Below are positions 53,755-61,535 of a stretch of DNA of 64,000 bases, in pieces. Position numbers and translations under genes: made by a program. The stretch is taken from positions 62,001 through 126,000 of IMG/VR virus record IMGVR_UViG_3300025120_000017. One strand, given 5' to 3'. This DNA comes from a virus. A model generated the notes under the pieces. That model was given only the letters and a program-made list of their open reading frames with translations, was not told the DNA's origin and ran no database searches. Within the stretch, counting starts at the first letter, position 1, and the number at the start of each line of letters is the position of its first letter.

Positions 53755-54137
53755 TCTTGTTCTTTTTTAGTTATTTCTTCAATAGGTAAAAAGCATATTT
53801 CAGTATTTATAGAACCTGCCTTATATGCATTTATTTTTTTACTTACTTCTGTTATTATGCTTTCAAAAAGATCTTTGTCTATACGAGATACGTAATAATA
53901 TATAAAAAAACATGGAGTTCTTTTATTGGTAAGCATATTCTTGACAGATGTATTTATCTTGGCAAATACATCTGTCTGTAATACTAGGTTACTCTGATCT
54001 TCATCAAATATTGTGTATTTTTGATGAGATGCTTGAATATCTTCATAGCTAATTAAAACACTGTTTTTTGATTTTTTTAAATATGTTTTAAACTGCTTAT
54101 TGTTTTTAGCATATGTTATTATAAAAAACTTATTCAT
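53682..54137 (-). CDS. Hypothetical protein, possible assembly factor
   Basis: A 151-residue alpha/beta protein (MNKFFIITYAKNNKQFKTYL ... FFIYYYVSRIDKDLFESIITEV ... CFLPIEEITKKEQECLNQLK). The alternating hydrophobic strands and helices look like a Rossmann-type fold without a visible P-loop. It ends in a basic helix. Tight packing with the 73-residue gene (5 bp) and overlap with the 267-residue gene suggest co-translation. Not assignable. Confidence 0.55.
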   Translation of the reverse strand: MNKFFIITYAKNNKQFKTYLKKSKNSVLISYEDIQASHQKYTIFDEDQSNLVLQTDVFAKINTSVKNMLTNKRTPCFFIYYYVSRIDKDLFESIITEVSKKINAYKAGSINTEICFLPIEEITKKEQECLNQLKDQRNLKLLEKIIILKKS

Positions 54138-54142
54138 ATTTA

Positions 54143-54364
54143 TTATGTGTCATCTTCTACACTATCATCTGTTTTAAGATCATGTAATTGCTCATCTGTT
54201 AGCGTAGAAGATTCTTCTGATTTTCTAAGCTGTTCAGAAACATGTCTTCTATGCAAATCTTTCCCGATTTTCTTAACCTCTTTCTTTGCTTTATGATATT
54301 CAGCAATATTAGTCTTTTTTAACCACTTAAGGTACTCTCTTCTCTGTGCTCTGGTTGTTTTCAT
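54143..54364 (-). CDS. Small basic/acidic hypothetical protein
   Basis: A 73-residue protein. The first 48 residues are strongly basic (RAQRREYLKWLKKTNIAEYH, KKEVKKIGKDLHRR); the last 20 are acidic. It overlaps the upstream gene by 38 bp. Charge segregation suggests RNA/DNA or protein binding. Unknown. Confidence 0.55.
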   Translation of the reverse strand: MKTTRAQRREYLKWLKKTNIAEYHKAKKEVKKIGKDLHRRHVSEQLRKSEESSTLTDEQLHDLKTDDSVEDDT

Positions 54365-54881
54365 CTTCTGTTTTTATTAACTGTTCTATCCATGCATTAA
54401 TAGTGTTATGTACATTTTCTTTTATATCATCTGATATCTTATTTTTTATATACACGTTTAACTCATTTTTTAAATCTTCACCATATGCATCTATAAGTAT
54501 TTCTAGAGCTGCTTTTTTAGGTAATGATACTGAAAAATTCATTTTAATATCAACACTTTCATATGATTTTATTTTATCTAATATATCTGTAAATATTGAA
54601 TCGTTTTTAGGAGATGGGTAATCGCTAGGATTAAGTGATCCTGTTTTAATTTCTAGTTCCTTTACAAACTTCTCAGTGTCTTCTACGTCAAGTTCACTTA
54701 TTTCAGCTATAAGAGATAAGTATTCTTTAGTTAATGATTGATTTATTCGCCTTCCACTAACAAACTCAACAAATCTCATAGATCCTTGTGTTACTTCAGT
54801 GTTTTTAACAATTTCTTCTTGACCAAAGTTTTCGCCTTTAATCCATTCATATTTATTGCCAACCTTAATTCCTTGTAGCAT
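54327..54881 (-). CDS. Hypothetical protein, possible baseplate hub assembly factor
   Basis: A 184-residue protein with a first half of mixed structure (GIKVGNKYEWIKGENFGQEE ... TQGSMRFVEFVSGRRINQSL) and a helical second half (LPKKAALEILIDAYGEDLKN ... NTINAWIEQLIKTED). It begins the hub gene block, a position held by the assembly genes 26 and 51 in T4-like genomes, but I see no direct match to either. It is preceded by a 43-bp gap without obvious signals. Confidence 0.5.
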   Translation of the reverse strand: MLQGIKVGNKYEWIKGENFGQEEIVKNTEVTQGSMRFVEFVSGRRINQSLTKEYLSLIAEISELDVEDTEKFVKELEIKTGSLNPSDYPSPKNDSIFTDILDKIKSYESVDIKMNFSVSLPKKAALEILIDAYGEDLKNELNVYIKNKISDDIKENVHNTINAWIEQLIKTEDENNQSTEKRVP

Positions 54882-54924
54882 ATTATTATAGTTTAATGAT
54901 TATAAAATATATAATAGATAAAAA

Positions 54925-55590
54925 TTAACATATGATTATTCTTCTTCTTGAAGAACCTCCACCACTTAGACCTTTTATTTCAACCCTATCTAAAGATACA
55001 TTACCACTCGTAGATGTTGCTCTTAAACTTATTGTACCAGCACTATGTCCAGCATCAGCACTAATTGCACCAGTTGCTACTTGTCTGTTTGTATTGTGGG
55101 TAGTAAAAGTCCTATTTGTTCCTTGTGGAATTTGTTGTGTAAGGATTTGATTAATAGAACATGATGTAATCATTATTAGTGAATCCTCTTCAACTGTTAA
55201 ATTTTGAGTGTTTGGTGTTGCTTGACCACCCGTTCTTGTGTATGCTCCAATACCACCGCTATCGGTAAAACTTCTTATGTGAACAGATACTGGATTCCAC
55301 ATGTTTTGATTAAAACTTACTACAACATTATGAGTTCCAGTAGGAGGGTCTACTAAATAAAAGAAAGACATTCTTTGTCCTAATCCACCTCTATTAGTGC
55401 TATGTAATTGTGTTAATGAAACTCCATTGTAAGTACATGGATTACTGCCTAACCCAACATTATTTGCATGAGTTATTTGAACAACAAGTAATCTATTGTT
55501 CCCTGTATTTTGATTATGTGAATAACTTTTAGAATATCCCGAAGGCGTAGCATTACTATTTGTTACATTTCCTTTAGTTGGAGCTGCCAT
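54925..55590 (-). CDS. Beta-sandwich adhesin-like protein
   Basis: A 221-residue protein rich in Thr, Asn, Ser and Gly, with regular strands: NRLLVVQITHANNVG, CTYNGVSLTQLHS, MSFFYLVDPPTGTHNVVVSF and SLIMITSCSINQ. This pattern (novel Ca-independent strands with YNGVSLT and PPTGTHNV) is common in secreted or fibre-tip adhesins. A Gly/Ser linker leads to a short basic ending RRRIIIC with a terminal Cys. It probably forms a fibre-tip or decoration protein. It lies at the end of the fibre gene block. Confidence 0.62.
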   Translation of the reverse strand: MAAPTKGNVTNSNATPSGYSKSYSHNQNTGNNRLLVVQITHANNVGLGSNPCTYNGVSLTQLHSTNRGGLGQRMSFFYLVDPPTGTHNVVVSFNQNMWNPVSVHIRSFTDSGGIGAYTRTGGQATPNTQNLTVEEDSLIMITSCSINQILTQQIPQGTNRTFTTHNTNRQVATGAISADAGHSAGTISLRATSTSGNVSLDRVEIKGLSGGGSSRRRIIIC

Positions 55591-55591
55591 A

Positions 55592-55876
55592 TTATAAATC
55601 GTTTATGTCTTTAATTTCAATTAAATTTCTTCCTTCTAGTGTATTTACTTCCGTTCTTGCCTCATTTACTGAATCAATATCATTAAAAAATGTATTTATT
55701 GATACCTCTCCCAGTTCTAACTTGGTTCTGTTTTCTCCTAAAAAAACTCCTAAAGTACTATCATATTGTTCATTTATTTCATTTGCGATGTTAACATCTT
55801 CGGTATATCCGACATCTGTATATTTAAGAGAATCGGTTCCTTCCAATTCTATTTTGCTGATTATATAGTATTTCAT
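55592..55876 (-). CDS. Small acidic hypothetical protein
   Basis: A 94-residue acidic protein (MKYYIISKIELEGTDSLKYT...). The short strand start and later helix suggest a compact alpha/beta fold. It ends 1 bp before the adhesin-like gene. Small proteins encoded between fibre genes are often fibre chaperones, but nothing here proves that. Confidence 0.55.
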   Translation of the reverse strand: MKYYIISKIELEGTDSLKYTDVGYTEDVNIANEINEQYDSTLGVFLGENRTKLELGEVSINTFFNDIDSVNEARTEVNTLEGRNLIEIKDINDL

Positions 55877-55899
55877 TTTGTGTCGATTGTTATTTTAAA

Positions 55900-56295
55900 T
55901 TAATCTAAATAAGTTACTTCAACACTACCGACACTAGGAAAAAATTCTTCAATGATTTGTTTACCGTAATTGCTCATTGCATAATGAAGAGCACTTAGTC
56001 CAGTTTTTCCACCATCAGAATATACATATTTGTCAGAACCATCTTCGTTTTCCATTTCAAAGTCTTGTCCCATAATATTTTTTTCTGAATCTGCAATTTT
56101 TAATTGAACGGTGTTATTAGAATTCCATTCATTAGCTTCTCCGTAACACCAATTAAAAGGTACATTAAAATTTTGAACAGTTTCTCTTCCTGTTCCTATG
56201 TTTCCTGGACAAGAAATTTTTCTTATTCCGGCTGCGTAAATATTAAGACCTCCGGCCTTAATTTCACAATCCTCTGTTAAAGTTATAGTTATCAT
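55900..56295 (-). CDS. Hypothetical protein, fibre-locus
   Basis: A 131-residue protein. The N-terminus has strands (MITITLTEDCEIKAGGLNIY); Cys residues occur at 10, 29 and near 50 (FNWCYGEANEW); the C-terminus is helical then SVGSVEVTYLD. No signal peptide. It lies between the modular fibre gene and a small acidic gene in the adhesin block. Unknown. Confidence 0.55.
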   Translation of the reverse strand: MITITLTEDCEIKAGGLNIYAAGIRKISCPGNIGTGRETVQNFNVPFNWCYGEANEWNSNNTVQLKIADSEKNIMGQDFEMENEDGSDKYVYSDGGKTGLSALHYAMSNYGKQIIEEFFPSVGSVEVTYLD

Positions 56296-56319
56296 ATCTT
56301 ATTTATTTTTATTTATTTA

Positions 56320-59300
56320 CTAATCTTCTGTATATCTTATATCAACACTTAAATAAACACTTGTTCCACTTGCGGCACTTGTTTCTATCCAAACCCAACT
56401 ATTTGCTGGAATAGTAGCATCACTTAATGATGCAATATCTCCGGTTGTTGTACTTGTTGTTGCAGCACTTGTTGTTAATGCATTCCCGGCATCACTTCTA
56501 GTAGGATGATGTTTTAATTGATAAGTTGTATCTGGTGATGTTCCAGTTGAACAAGCAATTACTTCTTGTACTGTTATAGCAACATCAGTTCTAAAAATTG
56601 TAATATCATCAGAAGCTGTTGGTTCTTGTAAAGTAAATGTTTTACTTAAAGAAACTGGGGCACCTGTTCCTGTATCTCCTTTTTCTCCTTTAATACCTGA
56701 AGTCTTAGATATTCTCATACCTTGAGTAAAGTTCCAAGTACCATTTGCTGAGATAGTTGTTGTATTCTGATATGATTGCAATTTAATTTCAACTTCATCA
56801 CCTACATCTAAATCAAGTGAAATACTACCCGATACGCCATCCCAAGTAGAATCATCAACAGCATCCGACGCAGCAAAAGCACCATTTGGTGTTTTTATGC
56901 TTCCGTTAATAAATGCTTGTAAATTGTAATATGCAGAAGTACTATTTGTAGCAAATAAATTAACTTCAAATTGATAAGTTCCAGCACCACTTGTTGAGCT
57001 AACAACAAACTTTTTATTTGTATTATCCCAATCACCGTTCTTGTCTATCGCTCCTGTTACGGTGTCATCAAAATTAATAGTAGTTGCGTTGTTAGCAACA
57101 GTAATAAGTTGGTTGGTACTTCCAAAACCTAAATCAACAAGTAATCCACCACCTACGGCTGGCGTTTCTGATAAGTTTTTCCATTTTAATCCTGTTGCTT
57201 CCGTACTATCAGCTACTAATGCTTGTCCGTTAGTTCCAACTGGCAATCTTGCATCGGCAGTATCGTATGTATAAACATCTCCTTTTGTTGTTAATGGACT
57301 TGAACTACCAGCTGCTCCCCAAGAAAGAACTCCTGAACCATCAGTTTTCAAAAATTGTCCGTTAGAACCGGTGTCGTTTGGAAATGTTAAAGTATAACTT
57401 GCACCTGCAGAATGCGGTGGTGATTTAAGTTTTATACCGTGATTATTATTCCAACAATTTAATTGAATATAACCATCTTGTGATGAACCATCTCCTTTTG
57501 CAATAAAAGCTGCAATAGAACTTGTAGAAGTACTACTGACATTTCCTGTCATTTCTATTGCATTTGATGAACTAATCGTAAACGGTTCCGTTGAAGTTGT
57601 TCCGTTGTATATACGGAAAGTGCTATCGCTTTCGTTACCTATTGACCATTTAAAATTCCCTTGATTTAAAAATTTTATAAAAACTCCTGTATCAGCAGTC
57701 GTGTCTAGTGATATATTTGGGTTTGAGCTGAAACTGCTTTTAAAAGTTAAAATATCTTTTACAGTAGAATTAAATGTAGTTGCCTGTCCTAAATGAACAT
57801 TACCATCATTTCTAAAGTCCCATAACGAAGCATCATTAATATCAGTAACTTTGAAACCACTTGTACTTGCTGAATTATCAGAACCTTTAACTAGTGTGTC
57901 GTCTTGTAGGCTAATTCCTTCGCTTCCTATGACGTTTGAACCGTTGGCAATTGTTTTTCCGTTCCTTATTCTAAAGGTTTCTAAATGCGCAAGAGTTCCA
58001 AAAATTAAACTCATATCATTTGAACCATGCCATACATTTTGCATTCTACTAGAAAAATAACCACTAACATTAAAATCAATTGATGCTTTTTCTCCAGCTA
58101 CTAAAGAGCCAGTTTTGTTTATTCTTAAAGCCGTATGGTTTGCGCTTGTATTTTCTAAAGTTAACCCCGTAAAGGCATCACCTGCTAAACTTGAATGTAT
58201 TTCTCCTGCTACATCTAAATCATAACTTGGAATTATTTGTTTTATTCCTACTTTTCCATTCCTAATTCTAAAAGTTTCTAAATGCGCTAAAGTTCCTAAT
58301 GTTAAACTAATATCATTTGAACCATGCCATACATTTTGCATTCTACTAGAAAAATAACCACTAACATTAAAATCTATAGAAGCTTTTTCACCTGCAACTA
58401 ATGAACCAGTTTTATTAATTAAAATACCTGTATGATCTGTATTTGTGTTTTCTAAAGTTAGAGAAGGAATAGTAGAACTTGCATTTTTAAAAGTTAAATC
58501 ATTACCATTTAAATCAAGTATTCTATCTCCTGTTAAAGTTCCATCAGCAGTATAAATAGAACTACCACCAGTTCCGCTAGTTCCTATTCTAACTACTCCG
58601 TTTTCATTCCATAAATCGCCAGCTGATAAACCACTTGAGCTAGTAGGCATATTAACATTTATAGTGTTAGTTTTAACTGCTACTTTAGTTGTTACCGTTC
58701 CACTATCTGCCACCCTTAACTCTAATCTTCCCGTATGACTACCTGCTGTATTGCTTTCAATTATTGATACAAATCTTGCATAAGTTGCCTGAGCACTGCT
58801 TGAGTTATGTAAATCAATATTGAAACCTGCTCCGTAGCCAGTTGGATTTGCTGGTCTACAAAATGTAAAAGTAGATGAGGTATTAGAATCACCTATGATA
58901 TTAACATCTTGGCCTACTAGTATATCTCCGTTATTTCTAAAGTCCCATTTAGAATCATCATTTGTATCAACTATTTTAAATCCACTTGTACTTGCTGAAT
59001 TATCAGAACCTTTAACAAGGGTATTGCCTTGTAAAGAAATACTTTCACTTCCTACAACAGCATCTTCACCTACTATAAATTTATGTGTTGCTAAAGCACC
59101 AGCGGCAGCTAAAAAGTAATGCGGAACATTTGCGCCTATCTTAGTGTGTGCTCCACTCCATTGGTCAGAAAAGTGCATGTAACTTGTTGTTCCTGATCCT
59201 CTTCTTAGTTGTATTGCTTTTTGTGGTCCGATATCTAAACCTAAATAATTAAAGGAAACTCCATTAACATAATTACCAGCGTTATCAATATTTATTGCGT

Positions 59301-59685
59301 TTTGTCTAGTTCCCCATCTATCATAATATTCTGTAACTGGAATACCAATAGAACTATTATAATAATGATCTATTCTATCAGTTGTACCTGTTAGTCTACC
59401 CTTAAAAGTTAATTTATTACTATCAAGTTCAAGTTCTCTATCACCCGTTAAAGTACCATCAGCGGTATAAATACTAGAACCCCCACCGCCCCCACCGGCT
59501 TCATTCCATACGGCTGCTCCGGCTGTTGCATCAACACAATTATATGCTTTATCATTCGTAACATCTATCCATGTTGAACCTACTGAAAATCCAGTAGAAG
59601 TATCATCATTTACAGTCGGTGCTGCGGTTGCATCGAATTTATTTCCTTGTATCTTTAAAAGATTAATATTTGGTGTAGCACTCAT
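56320..59685 (-). CDS. Modular tail fibre protein with internal duplications
   Basis: A 1121-residue fibre. The N-terminus includes [20 protein letters not shown], a strand pair typical of fibre bases. Repeated units occur: [13 protein letters not shown] twice (near 95 and 380), [22 protein letters not shown] and its later copy, and a 65-residue block from SLTLENT to FRIRNGK present twice. A short collagen-like GEKGDTGTG lies near 1015. The C-terminal 100 residues ([20 protein letters not shown] ... [14 protein letters not shown]) look like the trimerising tip common in such fibres. It probably recognises a host surface receptor. Repeats suggest growth by duplication. Confidence 0.75.
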   Translation of the reverse strand: MSATPNINLLKIQGNKFDATAAPTVNDDTSTGFSVGSTWIDVTNDKAYNCVDATAGAAVWNEAGGGGGGSSIYTADGTLTGDRELELDSNKLTFKGRLTGTTDRIDHYYNSSIGIPVTEYYDRWGTRQNAINIDNAGNYVNGVSFNYLGLDIGPQKAIQLRRGSGTTSYMHFSDQWSGAHTKIGANVPHYFLAAAGALATHKFIVGEDAVVGSESISLQGNTLVKGSDNSASTSGFKIVDTNDDSKWDFRNNGDILVGQDVNIIGDSNTSSTFTFCRPANPTGYGAGFNIDLHNSSSAQATYARFVSIIESNTAGSHTGRLELRVADSGTVTTKVAVKTNTINVNMPTSSSGLSAGDLWNENGVVRIGTSGTGGSSIYTADGTLTGDRILDLNGNDLTFKNASSTIPSLTLENTNTDHTGILINKTGSLVAGEKASIDFNVSGYFSSRMQNVWHGSNDISLTLGTLAHLETFRIRNGKVGIKQIIPSYDLDVAGEIHSSLAGDAFTGLTLENTSANHTALRINKTGSLVAGEKASIDFNVSGYFSSRMQNVWHGSNDMSLIFGTLAHLETFRIRNGKTIANGSNVIGSEGISLQDDTLVKGSDNSASTSGFKVTDINDASLWDFRNDGNVHLGQATTFNSTVKDILTFKSSFSSNPNISLDTTADTGVFIKFLNQGNFKWSIGNESDSTFRIYNGTTSTEPFTISSSNAIEMTGNVSSTSTSSIAAFIAKGDGSSQDGYIQLNCWNNNHGIKLKSPPHSAGASYTLTFPNDTGSNGQFLKTDGSGVLSWGAAGSSSPLTTKGDVYTYDTADARLPVGTNGQALVADSTEATGLKWKNLSETPAVGGGLLVDLGFGSTNQLITVANNATTINFDDTVTGAIDKNGDWDNTNKKFVVSSTSGAGTYQFEVNLFATNSTSAYYNLQAFINGSIKTPNGAFAASDAVDDSTWDGVSGSISLDLDVGDEVEIKLQSYQNTTTISANGTWNFTQGMRISKTSGIKGEKGDTGTGAPVSLSKTFTLQEPTASDDITIFRTDVAITVQEVIACSTGTSPDTTYQLKHHPTRSDAGNALTTSAATTSTTTGDIASLSDATIPANSWVWIETSAASGTSVYLSVDIRYTED
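58013..58077. repeat. 65-bp direct repeat in fibre gene, copy 1
   Basis: Identical at the DNA level to 58310-58374, within longer blocks of about 200 bp that are similar but diverged at third positions. It encodes the [17 protein letters not shown] part of the duplicated fibre unit. Confidence 0.9.
58310..58374. repeat. 65-bp direct repeat in fibre gene, copy 2
   Basis: Second copy of the 65-bp segment, 297 bp from the first. The spacing equals 99 codons, so loss or gain of one unit by recombination would keep the frame. Confidence 0.9.
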
Positions 59686-59692
59686 ATATTAT

Positions 59693-59869
59693 TTAATTAT
59701 TTTCTTCTTGTGATTCTAACCATTCTGTGTATTCTTTGGGCGGTTCATCACTCCAAAACCAACCATTTTTTTCAATCTTATTATCTTTTGTGATAATCGT
59801 TCCGTCTGAAAATCCCACTCTACCTGCTGAATTCCATTCATCATTTTCTTCGTTGTATATATAGAACAT
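59693..59869 (-). CDS. 58-residue protein between two fibre genes
   Basis: A short frame from ATG 59869 to TAA 59693: MFYIYNEENDEWNSAGRVGF ... NGWFWSDEPPKEYTEWLESQ. It is acidic and Trp-rich. It fills the gap between two large fibre genes, 7 bp before the modular fibre start and 19 bp after the BspA-repeat gene. The good spacing, sensible composition and Trp/Pro motif (WSDEPPKEYTEWL) support a real gene. Small proteins next to fibres are often fibre assembly chaperones; here that is inference. Confidence 0.62.
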   Translation of the reverse strand: MFYIYNEENDEWNSAGRVGFSDGTIITKDNKIEKNGWFWSDEPPKEYTEWLESQEENN

Positions 59870-59888
59870 AATTTTAATTTTTATTTTA

Positions 59889-61520
59889 TTATGTAATTGC
59901 TACCGTCCATCCTTTTGCTGTTGCTATTGCTATCTCTGCACTTGTAACTGAAGATGAGCCTGGATTGTCTTGAACATTTATAGTTTGTGTTCCATTAGCT
60001 GTACCTAAATTGTTAAAAATAACTACGATTTGTGCTTGTTCTAAATTACAATATCTATATGAATGTCCTACAGTTAGGTTGGTTATTAATACTTCTTGTA
60101 AAGCATAACAGCCTTGAAACCAGTTTCCACAGCTTGTTATATTTGCACCATCCCATGCGGGTATTTTTACCAAACTCTGACAATTATTGAAGGCAGCACT
60201 AAAAGAAGTAGTTGTTGTATTAATTACAATGTTAGGCAATTCCTCCAAAGAAGTATTGCTTAAAAATACTCTAGTCATTGATGTTGGAGGGGTGCCATTA
60301 AAGGTACCCCACTTTTTTATCTGATTAGCATTTTGAGCAAAATATGGATGTATTCCTGTTCCTAATTGCGCAGGACTTTTTCTAAGACCACTATATATAA
60401 ACATATACTGCATACTGGTAGATGAACTAAAATCAAATGCGCTTAAATCATCTATCCTATATGTGTTCCTAAACATAAATTGACTATTAGTTACATTACT
60501 GCAATCAAAGACCTTTACTTCTTCTAAATAAATGCATTGGTCAAACATATAATCTGTCCTAGTTAAGTTGTTTGGGAATGTGGCATTGCAGCTTATTAGA
60601 TTTGTACAGCCAATAAACATACTTTTGACGTCCGTTGCACTTGAACAGTCTAAATTAAAGTCTCCACCCCACTTATTTCCTGAAAATACAGCAGTAAAGA
60701 CTTGAATATTGGAACAACTTGTAATCGGACAAACCATTAGTGTACTACAAGCATAAAACATGTTTTGAATGCTAATAAGGTTAGGGGCATCAGCATCTAA
60801 ACTCCAAGGTTCTATGTATTCTATCTCATAGCAATTGTAAAACATTTCCGTAACTCCTGTAGCACTAGATAAATCTAATTTTGGAACTTCTAATAATAAT
60901 ACACATTGACGAAAACACCTATAAAAATTAGTAACATTAGAAGTATCTATTCCAACTACCTTTTGTAATCTGTAACTTAAATAAAATGCTTGCGACATGT
61001 TTGTAACATTACAAGTTCCCACAAATTCAAATTGCTCTAATCCCGAATTATTGTAAAAACTACTTGCTAATGATGTGATATTAACACTTGCCATTTTGCA
61101 ATCAATGATATTATTATTTGCTGAACCTGCACTAGCATCATTAGGATTTAATAAATTACCCATAACAAAGGAAGTAAGGTTTTGCCCAGATTGAGGTGTT
61201 AATGTAACTATTGCCTGTCTGTATCCTTCAGTAGTTTGTGTTGTTGCTGAAATATGTGTAAAGTCAATAGAATAGTCTGCAAATGCTCCCGAAGAATAAT
61301 TTACTGAACCCTGCCCATCACCCCAATCAACAGTATAATCACCTGCCGCTTGTAATCTTATGTGATTGCCAAACTTTTCATATATCTTAACTAGTAGATA
61401 AACTTTTTGGTCACCATCAGATAATACAGGTAAATCTAAATATTCAGGATTCCGAATATACTTTCTGAAAGATTTTTGCCCTCCTAATAATCTGCCGTTA
61501 TTTATTATTATATTTGCCAT
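59889..61520 (-). CDS. BspA-type leucine-rich repeat adhesin
   Basis: A 543-residue protein. From about residue 120 to 480 it carries many 20-26-residue repeats of the surface-protein (BspA/DUF285) type, marked by N(V/I)T(N/S)-x-x-x-x-F and M-F-x-x-C: for example NVTNMSQAFYLSYRL, TGVTEMFYNC and ATDVKSMFIGCTNL. The N-terminal 100 residues contain a PKD-like strand block (VDWGDGQGSVNYSS) often linked to such repeats. These repeats bind proteins and surfaces in Bacteroidota and mycoplasmas. In a phage this is a likely receptor-binding fibre or decoration. No signal peptide is present, consistent with a virion protein. Confidence 0.78.
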   Translation of the reverse strand: MANIIINNGRLLGGQKSFRKYIRNPEYLDLPVLSDGDQKVYLLVKIYEKFGNHIRLQAAGDYTVDWGDGQGSVNYSSGAFADYSIDFTHISATTQTTEGYRQAIVTLTPQSGQNLTSFVMGNLLNPNDASAGSANNNIIDCKMASVNITSLASSFYNNSGLEQFEFVGTCNVTNMSQAFYLSYRLQKVVGIDTSNVTNFYRCFRQCVLLLEVPKLDLSSATGVTEMFYNCYEIEYIEPWSLDADAPNLISIQNMFYACSTLMVCPITSCSNIQVFTAVFSGNKWGGDFNLDCSSATDVKSMFIGCTNLISCNATFPNNLTRTDYMFDQCIYLEEVKVFDCSNVTNSQFMFRNTYRIDDLSAFDFSSSTSMQYMFIYSGLRKSPAQLGTGIHPYFAQNANQIKKWGTFNGTPPTSMTRVFLSNTSLEELPNIVINTTTTSFSAAFNNCQSLVKIPAWDGANITSCGNWFQGCYALQEVLITNLTVGHSYRYCNLEQAQIVVIFNNLGTANGTQTINVQDNPGSSSVTSAEIAIATAKGWTVAIT

Positions 61521-61535
61521 AATTTATGTTATTTA

